Positions 34,144 to 44,982 of a stretch of 64,000 nt of DNA are shown here, piece by piece. The stretch spans positions 124,001 to 188,000 of the forward strand of contig CADCXA010000058.1 of NCBI GenBank assembly GCA_902806565.1. The letters run 5' to 3'. The stretch's first letter is position 1; every line of letters begins with the position of its first letter. The DNA comes from Hypoxylon rubiginosum. Its lineage: Eukaryota; Ascomycota; Sordariomycetes; Xylariales; Hypoxylaceae. The notes under the pieces are model-generated. The model was not told where the DNA came from, did no database searches, and worked only from the letters and a program-made list of their open reading frames with translations. Both the position numbers and the translations under genes were made by a program.

Positions 34144-34413
34144 ATGCTACTCAAGAAGCTAGAGTCGAGAAATAGGAATATCAAGATAGTAGTCCTAGAT
34201 ACAGGGACCAATATGCCCATCGAATATTCGGACGAAAGAAAGGGGGTGGAGAATAAAAAGCCGGCCAAGACAATCGAGTGTCACGATGAAGATGGCCATA
34301 ATACTCACGCAGCGCCCCTACTCCTCAGACGTAGCACCGCATGCGCGACTCCTAGGTATTTCTCAGGTGAACAGGTCTAATCTGAAGTATGCCGATATCG
34401 ACAATATAGCAGA
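34144..34413 (+). pseudogene. Relic of a subtilisin-like serine protease (peptidase S8) catalytic segment
   Basis: The frame from 34144 reads NIKIVVLDTGTNMPIEYSDE, with the aspartate motif (VLDTG). ECHDEDGHNTHAAPLLLR follows, corresponding to the histidine motif G-H-G-T-H with the first-half Gly replaced by Asn. Right after LLLR the frame slips by one base (an extra C near 34330). The next frame continues with family-like text (APHARLLGISQ, LKYADIDNIAE) up to a GTAAGT donor at 34414. No serine motif follows. An in-frame stop lies immediately upstream. This is a decayed fragment, probably from one of the fungal S8 proteases often found near STAND/HET-type genes. Confidence 0.6.
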
Positions 34414-36706
34414 GGTAAGTTTACCTAGCTCCAAGCTGACGAGTTTCTAGCACTGCACCTTAAGTTTCGTGATGTCAATCCTCTAAATTACCTACCCACC
34501 TTGACGTAGGCTATCACCTACCTATTACTTATCTGATGATCATGTATACGCAGACATTTCCGAATAACTCCAACGAGCTTCTTGGCCGGTTAAGAGCCAG
34601 AGCCGGAATAGAGGAAGTATTACGTCCGTACTTCCACTATATCAAGCCGTGGCGTTTTCTGTGGGTGGAGGAGCAGGGGAGAATGCATATTATGTTCACC
34701 GGTTTACGGAAAGTTCCACAGTATCATATACTGTCGTGTATGTGCCATTCGTGCCCAGCAACTACATACTTAGGGCACATCACGGGAGAGCGCCGGAATT
34801 TGGTAGTAGTGAACGGAACCCTAAGGGCTGAGCCGTCTAGACGCGCGGGGCGGTAAGGGGCTCGAGAGTCATTTGGCCCTCATCCGGGCAGCCGGGATCT
34901 AAGCAGGACCTTATCCGAAGGAAGATCCTGCCTTTCTATGGAGAATAATACTTGAACACCACGGGAGCCAGGAGACAAAGCTATTGATGACGGGATTACG
35001 CAGCCACACAAATCGACACGTGACTGTCTAGACACCTGTACCATATATATCGGTCTGTGTGTATTGTTTTACAACATCATTAGATCCCCAAATCTGTATA
35101 TTCGTGGCGTTTATGGACACGGGCCAGAAGTTGGACATAAAGAAGCTCGGGCGTTGTTCTTTGCCTCTCATTTCCCACTTTCTTTCCTTTTTCTATCAAA
35201 ACCAGCTACCGACTCACATATCGCTTATGCACACAATCGTGAGTACCACCATGTCTCTCAGCGACGCCGAGAAATCTGCTTTAAATTTGCATTTCAAATC
35301 TTTTCCTCGATTGTGAAATGACGTCAACCAAGGTCGACGATATGGCGCAATTTCTGCATCGTCTCCGCATACTGTCGAGCCGCTAGATGATCTTCTCCGC
35401 AACGACGTTTTCCCCGTCCTTTACACAAGCTTGATCAATCCTGCAGGTGTCTAGGAGGGGTTTGATGAGACTGATGGCATGAATCGCGTTACCAGCTGTC
35501 GCACTCACCAGCCGTTGTACTCACCAGCCGAACGTCTTGCAGAGGTTGGGCAGTACGACAGCCTGGGTGGTTTTGGCTGTTTCTGTTACCTCCTGGGTTC
35601 AGGTGAGAGAAGATACACCAGTTAGACTAGGGAGTATCCCCTAAACGTTCTTCGTCGGCAAGTTTTGATGGATTCCTAGACACATAATATTCTAGTCATC
35701 TCCCCCTTTTCATTTCCCAAGCCTATCTTTTGTCGACCATCTATTGACATTCGTTAGCAGTAGCGCCGTCACGACGCATTAGAGAGCTTCGGGAAGCTGG
35801 CAATCTTGGAATTTGAATTGAAGAATGTGCGTTCAGACCGTCTGCATCATTCAGCTCCAAGCTCGCCGCTGGTTGAAGCCGGTGAACCTAATCTCTAATT
35901 CGCATTGGTCACATATACATTAGATATGCGGAGCTTCGGTCGTGCTACCAGGCACAGTATCCCGCCTAATCAACGGCGATAATTATTGCTTCTTGTGGCT
36001 TCTTGTATCTCCGTCAGGAGCATTGATTCGGTGTCACAGCGCAGAACAGAGAGGTGTCGAAACAACGACGCCGTTGCGTAAGAAGCTCCAATCCTAACTA
36101 CAAGTGGCTACATAGGAGGTAGGAACTTAGGCCCTGTGTTCTCTGAGGCCACTCTCCTCATCCGGACCTACACTGCAAGCTTCCGTCTAAGACGTCAGTG
36201 GCCGAAGGGTCAGAGGCTCAGAGCCCTGATATTCGGTCAGCAGTGCGTCCGTTAGACGGTAGGCGTCATTTACTGCCTGTTTCCGCGGCGTTCAGCTGGT
36301 GAGGGTGGCCTTGGCTTGGACTTGACTCCCTATGAATAAGAAGTTCTTCCGCCACCTCCAGGCCAGGTGGCCCACCCGAGCAAAGCAAGAACCCGCTCCG
36401 GTTATGAAGAGTTGTTGTTGCATACCCCTAATGCAACAAAAATCGTATTTGTCGGTAGATGCAGGTGATCCTATGTGTTTGATGCGTACGATCCGTGGAA
36501 TTGCTCGAATTCAAAGTACAATGACGTCCCGTGCGATCATGTCTCTACGTTTCAAGTCGGTATCGGCCTCAAGCCTTACACAGCTCAACAGTATAAGTAC
36601 CTACCGAAGGCACGAGGTCTTATACCTCTAGACAACAGTTGTAGGCAGCACCTGATACTTGTTTACTATACCAACTATTTTTGGACTTGTGTTCTTTCAT
36701 TTCACA
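34414..36706. other. Intergenic, possibly degenerated sequence
   Basis: About 2.3 kb with no recognisable intact gene. An open stretch at about 36475-36627 (FDAYDPWNCSNSKYNDVPCD) looks protein-like but ends after about 50 codons and matches nothing I know. Confidence 0.4.
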
Positions 36707-38934
36707 ATGGCAGCGAACGCGGGTGTTCGTGACGGGGACTTTGTCAAGTTCGCGGGATGGGATCTTCCCGGGGAAGATCAGGCATATCTCCCAAACCTCA
36801 AAGGCGACGTGGAAGGTTTGAAAAAGACAATAGTTGAAAAGCAGGGGAATCTGTTCCTTGCATTCAACACAAACGGCTGGATCAAGTCCTGGGCCGTCCT
36901 GGACTTCAACAAGTTCAAAAAGTCCTCCGGCTCCGACCTCTACGTACGAGTAGAGTATCCGGGTTGGCATTTCATTCAAGGTCAGAGCATTCGTTCCAAT
37001 TCAGCCCTTAGTCCGCATCAAATGTCACAAGAAGGGAGCTAAATAGACATAGGCAAGGACTCACCTTCTAATGACCTTGAGCAAATCACGGATGTTAGTA
37101 CCGTAACTGCACTGCGAGAAACCGTGATGGAGAAATACTCGGGCGACAAGAAAGTCACAGCATTCAACACCAATGGGTGGGTCAAGAACAAGGTCGAGTA
37201 CCCCCTCAAAGATTTCTCGGGGCGATCTAGTCTCTCAGGCATCTATATTCGTCTCACTTTCCTTGACTACAACCTATACAGCTTCGTGGACTCCCGTGGA
37301 GACGATATCAAGCGAACTCAAGCGTATGCAAACAACGTGCCTCAGCTAATCCATGAAACGGAGCTCCTTCCCGATTCCGGGGGCTTCAATACAAATGGCT
37401 GGCACAAACATACGCTTCAAGGACCTCCGCCTCACGACGCCGTGCCTAGTTTCAAAAATCCGTACCAGGGTATCTACTACCGCACATGCTGGCCGGACTT
37501 CATCCACCTACCGGGATTGGACTCGCCATATAACGACATCAGCAGGGAACGCGGTAAGCAGCTTCACGAGCTCCTCGATGCAGCGCGCAAAGAGCCTAAA
37601 GCAATCGCCGCGAATACCGATGGCTGGCTAAAGGACAAGCTGGTGGATGTACCCCAAGATTTTCCTGGAGCTGAAAACCTGAAAGGCATCTACATCAAGT
37701 ACATTGACCCGGCAGCATGGGAAGCTCAAGGTGCTGATAGAAGCTCCCGTCCCCGGGCTGATCAGGATTCCCTCCTCAGCACTGCGCTCTTCTCGCTAAA
37801 GGGGGCTGTGATCATTTGGTGTCGATGGACTCTCAAGGACGTCGAAACTCGAGAAGCATATCACGGCTCCGTTGCTAAAGCCGCGGAAGGAATACGAGAA
37901 CGCATCGAGAATGGCTCCCTTACGCCTGCTGGCGGCGCAGCAGAAGCCCATGCTATGCGCAACCAATATCTGATTGGGATGAGAGACAGGACCTCACCCG
38001 AAGGTTTGTTGGTCACACGATCTATAAAGCCCGCCGGAGGGCAATATGATTTCTACCTAAACGAGAACGCCAAATCAAGGTTTGGGAAAGACTTCAAAGA
38101 CCTGACGCGGACAGATGCAATGCAAGTAAGTGACAACATTTATTGCTCAGCGTTCTCATAAGCTACCTAAGGGATGGTTATGCTCATTCCGCATGAAAAC
38201 AAACTAGATCTCGGTTGATACAATCAGCAACGCTGGACGTGCAAGTCCCAACGTTACTACCGTGCTGCGAGAGGCATCGTTTGTTTCCAAAAGCGTCGTG
38301 GTAATCGCTGCCGCCGTATCTGTGTATTCGGTCGCCACAGCCCAAGAGTGGGAGGATCAGTTGGGGAAACAGGTGGTGTCGTGGTCCGGAGCTATTGCCG
38401 GAGGGGAGCTCGGGATCGGCGTGGGACATCTAGTGGGCGGGCCAGTTGGTGCCATTCTCGGCGGCATCGCGGGCAGTGTCCTCGGAGGCTTAGGGGAAGA
38501 TTCTCTTGCAGACTGGTTCTTCGGTGGATCTTCAGGCGAGAGAGCCGAAGAGCTGTTGGGCTCCGCCTACGGCCAGGCCTCGAGGCTGGTTAAGGACAAG
38601 ATGGTGGCGGGCGGGTGCGGATATTACACTCACATTATGCGAGCTAAGCACTCGGCTGCATATGCGTCCAGCAGTCATACCGCTATCAAGGAAATGGTCG
38701 AGGAAACTCCAGAAGTAGCCGACTTGAAGTCCGCAGCACACGACGGCGACAAGGTTAGTACCTTCAACTGCCTTCCCTTGGTGTTACTGAATAACGAATT
38801 TCTGACATGGCCGAAAACAGGTTGTGGCCACGATCGTTTGGATCCTTGTTAAGGGTCGTTCCCTTCCAACGAACGCGGCGAATCCTGGCGATATGGTCAC
38901 GTTGCTTGAATATGTCAAGAAGAATCTGCCTTGA
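36707..38934 (+). CDS. Protein with four NTNGW repeats and a C-terminal glycine zipper, family unknown
   Basis: Exons 36707-36980, 37053-38125, 38208-38753 and 38821-38934 encode 668 residues. Introns are 72, 82 and 67 bp and all phases agree. Residues 1-310 hold four repeats of about 75 residues, each with a core NT(N/D)GW(I/V/H/L)K at about 54, 130, 204 and 279. Between cores are G-x-D-S-P-x-N-D segments (before repeats 2 and 4; GWDLPGED in repeat 1) and a strand like GIYI(R/K). A helical linker (about 330-450) contains MRNQYLIGMRDRTSPEG. Next come a hydrophobic segment (about 475-495) and a long glycine zipper (about 508-545), then a C-terminal helix ending EYVKKNLP. No signal peptide. The zipper suggests membrane insertion or oligomerisation. 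The GxD...N.GWxK pattern recalls a Cys-free PAN/apple fold. Both are inference; a membrane-active effector is possible but unproven. Confidence 0.75.
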
Positions 38935-39744
38935 AATGATGATCGGATGGGGGGATCTCGAGGGAGCTTTTGGTTGTTGTATGGAGTTCTCCACAGGAGT
39001 TTAAGCTCGGCCAACCATAAGCATTGAAGTCACTTTGTTTGATAGGTATTGTGCCATGTTGCTGAATACATCCTCCGTCACGCTCTATTTCATGCCCCTA
39101 TTCGAAACTTCTCTCGTGTGCGGGGGTAGTCAGCTTCCGTGTTACCTCAGCCACAGGCTGGCGGCTACACCCGTCGCCCACATACAACTCTCCTTTTCAT
39201 CGATCCGATAGTGGCAGAGTGGCTTTTCTTAGTGACTCATTGGACGGAGTGACTGATCGTATGGTGTCAAAGTCGTGGCCAAAATAATTTGCACGCTTTT
39301 CTTAGGGACGCCCAAAGACACTCGTTATCTTCCTTCTATCCTCATTCGTCTGTCTCCTGCACCTTCATGCCCCTGAAGCCGTCCGGGATCCAGCCTGCCG
39401 TCTCTACTGCCTCTATCTCTCTCCTGCTCACCCGGCTACTATACTTTTATTTTTCTTATGTCAGGCGAAACTCTGGCTCTGTCTCTTCGAGGTACTCCAG
39501 ACGTCCTATGCGCCACTGTAGCGCGTCGCTGTGCCAATAGATGTATTTCTAGGTAGATAGCCGGACGTAAACAATCTCATCATCATCTCCTGCTCACCCT
39601 GATTTAAATCTGCACTGCGCGTTGTGACACGGAACTGCATAAGGATTGCTAGTACGATACGGTACCCACGAAACCTGAGGAAAGTTGGATGCAATTGGTA
39701 TACTTCGCCGCATACAATCTCAGAATCTTGACCCGAGCAGCGCG
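38935..39744. other. Intergenic
   Basis: About 0.8 kb, pyrimidine-rich near 39290-39480. No gene recognised. An in-frame ATG at 39685 would add 20 residues to the next gene. Confidence 0.5.
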
Positions 39745-41490
39745 ATGTCGACGATTGTCTCTACCAATGACCCCATTCAGAAGCCTGGCGAGGTTTTAAT
39801 CAAGGATATTGCTGACAGAACACGCCAACTTCTTATCTGCTGTGACGAGATTCAGGAAGAAGAGGTAAAGCGGTTTGCACAAATGCAGCTTGACAGGTTC
39901 GATATATGGGCATTCAATATTGGCGTCTTCGCATCTGTTCAAGCGTCTCTAGATCGCCGTTTACGTGCAGCACCCGCGGCAAAGGCTGCTGTAGAGGCAG
40001 GGCTAGAAACGTTATGCTATCACCTCCTAACTGGTAAAGCCTATGTGAAGGAATAAACCTTAGAGTAAACGCGCTAACAAAGCTGTGCAGTTTTGAATGG
40101 CGGTTCTGATATCTCGGAGAGGAAGCTTGACGAATTCTTGGAGCTGAGGCCGTCCGAAATCAGCAAATTTGGCCACACGCTCATGGAGAAAGCTACTGCA
40201 ATTCCAGGGGACCAAGCCAGAGTATTAAGAGAGGTTGAGTCAGCGACCTTCGGGACTTCATCAAACTTCGCTAGCAATAAGAAGAGCAACAGGAATTCCT
40301 TGATAAAGGCCCCAGAGTTATTCGATGAAGATGAGGGCTATGATTTATTCGACAGCCCGAAGGCAGAAAGAGCCCAGATAGGTACCGCTTTTCGTCATTT
40401 TATAGGCCAAACAATGAGTAGACGATGGGTGACTCCAACTCCAGATTCAATTCCGGATGAGGATCGAGAGAAGCTAAGGGAATATCGCGACATATTCTTG
40501 ACCCGATGTGAAGAGGCAATCGCTATTAGGCGAAGGCAACTAATGTATCTGAGAAGTCTCCAAGTCAAATTGCAGGAAATAGATACTACTATACCTAGTT
40601 CTCTACCGCAACCAGCATACCAAAGGCAACCGGCTCCTTTGCCACGTTTCCCAGAGTCCACTCTACCACTCATATCAATTCCGAATGTATCCTCGAGCCA
40701 AGGCGACACGGTAGCTTCAGAGATACGAAACCCCTCGATCACACCACTCCCCCCCAAAGCCTCTCCATCTACAGTATCCTCAGAAGGTGGAGAACTACGT
40801 GATATGGGCCATTTTGAGCTACCTCCTCCACCTAAACTAGAGGGTTGGGAAAAAGAAAAGGCTTGTCCCTACTGCTGCCTGGTTTTCCAGAGAACCACAT
40901 ACGATCAGCGAAGAAACTACAAGTCCTGGAGGCGCCATCTTGTCGAGGACATGCAGCCTTACATATGTCTGTTTCGCCATTGCAGTGCTGAAGGTAAGAC
41001 TTATGGTACGTTCATGGAATAGCAAGCGCATCTTAGGCGCCCCCATTTTGAGGGCTGGAAATGCCCCTTTGAGAGGGATGTCCCCGAATCAATGACGTAT
41101 GAGACCAAAGCGGACTGCAAACTTCACCTGAATTTTGAGCACCCGAAATTAGACGACGGGCAAATGAGGGATGTGCTCCGAACAGCGGGCCAGCAAGCAG
41201 AGCTACCGAGGCAATGTTTCGATTGTCTTGAAGAATTCGTCGAGAAAACAGATATAATGGGTTTGCAGCGACATATGGCTAGCCATCTACAGGCTATATT
41301 TGTTTTGGCCCTCCCGTGGAGGGAAGATGTGCCTGAAACAGCCATGTCCAGCAATGACGCAAACAGCGCGAGCAGTAAAAATGTCGACAATGACAACGAG
41401 GTCACAGACATGTTTCGAACTAAAGAAGATCCCAGGTGGGATCAACCAGCATCTGAATCAAGGGAGCCCAGGTCACACGGACCTTATTAG
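39745..41490 (+). pseudogene. C2H2 zinc-finger protein with a nonsense codon
   Basis: Exons 39745-40033 and 40091-41490, with a 57-bp intron (GTAAAG...GCAG). The N-terminal helical region (TRQLLICCDEIQEEEVKRFA, FDIWAFNIGVFASVQASLDR) is the kind found in fungal zinc-finger proteins linked to STAND receptors. A proline-rich linker leads to CPYCCLVFQ and PYICLFRHC. At 41020-41022 an in-frame TAG falls exactly where the family has the Trp of an E-W-x-x-H motif. The same frame then continues for 156 codons with well-preserved fingers (GWKCPFERD, CFDCLEEFV, LQRHMASHLQAIFVLALPW). No splice pair removes the stop in frame. Best explanation: TGG to TAG in a recently intact gene. A truncated 406-residue product could still be made. 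Confidence 0.75.
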
Positions 41491-41872
41491 TCTACCTGAT
41501 TCAGGAATCCCATAGTCAGAGATCTTGGCAAAAGCCTAGATACGAAGAATAAGTGTGTTGTCGATAGATAAATGGTAGGAAATATATTGGACGGAAACCC
41601 TCGCCCCAACACCACGTAATAAGGCGCTTAGAGCGGCGGTTAGGTGGAAATTAGCCATAAACCTCTCAGGCATAAATAGGTGACTGATTCCTCTGGAAAG
41701 AAGGAGGGAATTACGGACCTTAGGACCCATAAAGATTATTATTGAAAATTGAAGTTATTCCAAGCTTCTTATATCAGACCCTTGGTTAGCTAAACTCGAC
41801 ACGAAAGAAACTCCCGCAAGTCTTACAGATTATTGGATCAGCCAGCTGGAAGATTTCGAACTTGAAACAAAA
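41491..41872. other. Intergenic
   Basis: About 380 bp, A/T-rich, between two accessory genes. No feature seen. Confidence 0.5.
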
Positions 41873-42914
41873 ATGTCTAGCAGCAAGGCGGGCAGCAACA
41901 TGAAAAGTGAAGATCTTACGGATTATAATACGGTAGGAATACACATAAGATCTAAGCCATCCTCCACAGCCTTAAACTTACTGTTGAATATAGGTGCAGC
42001 TACAGCAAATATACCCTCAACTAGAAACAAACGTGGCTAGCACTGTGGCAAAGGTCGAGTATGTATCAAAACTCTATCAAACATTTTCAGCACCATGCTT
42101 ACAGTATAGTATCATTGCCGTTCATGGACTGGCTCCTCCAGACAAGGACAGTCTCGATACATGGCGTACACCTTCTGGCCCAGCGGGACGCTTGTGGCTT
42201 CGCGATGATCTTCCTCGTTTTCTTCCCGAATCCCGCATCTTCCTATACAAGTACAACGCTACAGTTGTGTACGGCCAAGATCGCGACACGTTCGTTGGCA
42301 AAGCAAACGAGTTCCTCGAACAAATCCGAATCGAGAGGGACGAGGTGGAATCCAGACCAATCATCTTCTTGGGACATGGCATGGGAGGCGTGTTCATCAA
42401 GCAGGCGCTAATCAATGCGCAAAACAACCCAAAATACACACCGATAAAGAATGCCGCCTCAGGGCTGGCTTTCTTTGCTACGCCGCATAGTGGTGAAGTT
42501 GGGATGCTGGCAGCTAAGATGGCGACAGCCGTAGGATTCAAGAAGGGCAATAACGTCGTGAAAGTGTTAAAGAATGGCACGATGTTCCCGGATTCTATGG
42601 ACGAAGCTTGGCGACATCAAGTGTTAGACTACAACATTGTATCTTTCTGGGGAGCCTCCGACAACGTACGTGATGTAACACACAATATGACACTGTGGAT
42701 CTACTCTAACTTTTATTTCAACTAGGTCGTTCCGAGAGGAAGTGCGCACCTGAATTTACCTGGCAATCGCGAGAATATTGTCAAATTGGAAGCAGATCAT
42801 AGTGGAGTATGCAAATTCGGAGAGAGTCAAACCGATCAGGACAACCTAAAGTTGGTGCGAGTTAATCTGCGGGATTTGTATAAAAATACGGCAATGAGGA
42901 CCTGTGTGAGCTAG
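41873..42914 (+). CDS. SesB-like alpha/beta hydrolase domain protein, nucleophile serine missing
   Basis: Exons 41873-41932, 41994-42665 and 42726-42914 encode 306 residues; introns are 61 and 60 bp. The pattern IIAVHGL, TWRTPSG, LWLRDDLPRFLPESRIFLYKYNA, RPIIFLGHGMGG, IKQAL, GLAFFATPHSG and VPRGSAHLNLPGNR is that of the SesB/lipase-like domain. That domain commonly forms the N-terminus of fungal NB-ARC/NACHT (NLR-like) receptors, where it acts as an effector. The nucleophile elbow reads GHGMGG rather than GHSLGG, so Ser is Gly at about residue 149 and ordinary ester hydrolysis is unlikely. The frame ends at TAG 42912-42914 before any receptor module. NB-ARC and TPR debris follows 250 bp later, so this is probably the detached head of a broken receptor. 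Confidence 0.75.
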
Positions 42915-43159
42915 GAAGAGGATGAATTGAAGAGACGGTTAGCTAGATTGAGACAGCCTTGAGACTAGGCATGTTATAGCTTCTAAGGACTATATAGACG
43001 TTCTATTCTATTTCATATAGGTAATCGATAGACTACGCTAATGGCTTCTTACGAGGTGACTCAATAGCCGATAGAGACGCAAGAAATAGGCTCCTAAGTT
43101 GGCTACAAAAGGAGTCTCGAAATAAAATACTAATACCAATCGATGTAGGCAATAAACAT

Positions 43160-43830
43160 CTACTCACTCACTATATCCCGCTTGCTAGAAATGATCGATT
43201 CACCGGACGAGACGACATCCTAGACGAACTCGAAGAAAAAGCTCTTCGTCCGAAGGGAATGTCAGAGGCCGGTCGTCTTCGGCCTAGGGGCGTGGGTAAG
43301 ACCCAGTTGGCCCTGCAGTTTGCGTACTGGGTGAAGGATAACCAGCCCGAATACTCTGTCTTCTGGGTGCCCGCGCTGAGCACCCGTATCAAGATACTGA
43401 TTACCAACTACAACTAGAAAGTTGGCTAGCGAGTGCGTACCTCGATCACGGACGAGTTGAAGAGGCAATCAAGATATTCGAGCATATTACGGCTATTCGA
43501 AAGCAGACACCGGCGGATGAGAACATTCGTCGACTAGATTCAGAGCATGAGCTGGCACGTGCTTATATCAATGACGGATGGGTTGAAGAAGCGATTATGA
43601 TATTCGAGCACGTAGTGGCTATGAGAATAAAAAACGCTGGCGGAAGAGGACCACGATCGATTGAAATCCGAGCATGAGCTGGCAATGGCATACCTTAAGA
43701 TAATAGGGTAGAAGAAGCTATCGCGATACTCGAGCATGTTATCGCCGTCAAAGCAAATATACTCGATGAGGATGACCCTGAGAGGGTGATATCAGAAGAT
43801 CTGCTCACCGAGGCGTACAGCATGTTATAG
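43160..43830 (+). pseudogene. Collapsed NB-ARC/TPR (NLR-like) receptor remnant
   Basis: From 43169 one frame reads HYIPLARNDRFTGRDDILDE, then GVGKTQLALQFAYW and EYSVFWVPALS, the start of a fungal NB-ARC domain. The Walker A motif has Arg where its first Gly should be (RPRGVGKT). Near 43380 the text jumps into another frame and straight into kinesin-light-chain-type TPR repeats: ASAYLDHGRVEEAIKIFEHI and SEHELARAYINDGWVEEAI. The rest of NB-ARC, about 300 residues, is deleted. Within the TPRs there are at least two further frameshifts: an extra A in the run near 43630, and a lost base near 43700. The remnant ends with a TAG at 43828-43830. It lies in the same orientation behind the SesB-like domain, so the three parts were probably one SesB-NB-ARC-TPR gene. 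Confidence 0.8.
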
Positions 43831-43915
43831 GTCCTCTGCCTTTATAGTTCAATGTAGTACATCGAATAGACAGGCGAAACCTATAATCGCAAAAACTATA
43901 AGGAAAAAGAAAGAT

Positions 43916-43986
43916 TGCATCAGCCGCGAATCGAACGCGGGGCCCATCGATGGCAACGATGGATTTTACCACTAAACCACTGATGC
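43916..43986 (-). tRNA. tRNA-Gly (GCC)
   Basis: A 71-nt intron-less cloverleaf on the minus strand. Acceptor arms GCATCAG and CTGATGC pair fully, with discriminator A. The D arm reads GTGGTTTAGTGGTAAAAT, the anticodon loop is TTGCCAT with anticodon GCC, and the T arm is CCGCGTTCGATTCGCGG. It lies 86 bp beyond the receptor remnant, a common position for genome breakpoints at tRNA genes. Confidence 0.97.
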
Positions 43987-44982
43987 TGTGCGTATCTCCG
44001 ACGCGGCGAGCACGATTGAATGAGATGATTGGATGACAGTCGAAGGGGTTATACTACCATAAGTATGATTGTTGTGGGAATCTACTTAGGGTAGCGACCC
44101 ATAACTTCTATAGCTCCACGATTGCTTACCCCTTTTAGGGTCGGAGATCATGACAGCTTGTATGAACACACCTCGGATTGTTGTACTCCATAGGACTTAG
44201 AGCAACGTCGAGATATACCGTTCTGGTATTGCTAATAGAGTACTATCATAGTTCTCGTTTGACTAGAGTCTATCTTACGATAGCCACGTTGCTATAACCT
44301 GCGAATGTATCGTATAATGCTAGCTGGTACTTAGGTGTCAAGTAAACCGTCACCATTGGCGCGCACGCGGTTAGTGCCAATCCGCGAAGACGCCTGATTC
44401 GTCCAACGCTGAGCTCTTAGATCGGATTAGGCAAGTCTTAGAGCCCGTACTAGTCGATCCGTATTGCAGAAGTATCTTTAGACAAACCGTGAAGAGTGGG
44501 AGACGTCGGACTACTCTCGGCTTGACAAGAAGCTGAGATATCCCACCGATTTCTGCAGAGTTCAGGTACACCAAAAGCAACATCGTAGGTCTATCCGAAA
44601 GTATACTATGTATAGTATCTGGTACTTAACGATGATAGGGGCAAGAGGGGTAAATACCCCCACCGACTTGTATGGTGACATTATGGATGTAGGTACGGTA
44701 CGAATTGCCTTAGTGTATGTATGTAGGAATAACCTTGTCGACCCTGATGGCGATGTGGATTGGCCTTGCGTCATAAACTTCCCCGTCTGCTACCTTGCTG
44801 CAGACGGGGAAACGGGAGACGGCATGTTTGACCATGGTCAAGCTAATAGATAGAAGTAACTAGAAAAATTATTGCTGCTCCCCGCATCTGTTGTTGACAT
44901 ACAAGTATCCCACGCAGAGCTGTTCGTTTCGTCCCTGACCAAGATAATTCATTCTCTAACGTAGATACGACTTGAAGACAAA
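43987..44982. other. Intergenic
   Basis: About 1.0 kb between tRNA-Gly and the aldo-keto reductase. It holds a strong inverted repeat at 44781-44809. No gene. Confidence 0.5.
44781..44809. repeat. Perfect 10-bp inverted repeat with 9-nt loop
   Basis: CCCCGTCTGC, loop TACCTTGCT, GCAGACGGGG. It lies about 175 bp upstream of the aldo-keto reductase start and could be a protein-binding dyad or an RNA hairpin in the leader. Confidence 0.85.

Noticed and set aside
36475..36627. Protein-like stretch FDAYDPWNCSNSKYNDVPCD
   Set aside because: Only about 50 codons, no match recognised and no partner exon found; may be a relic.
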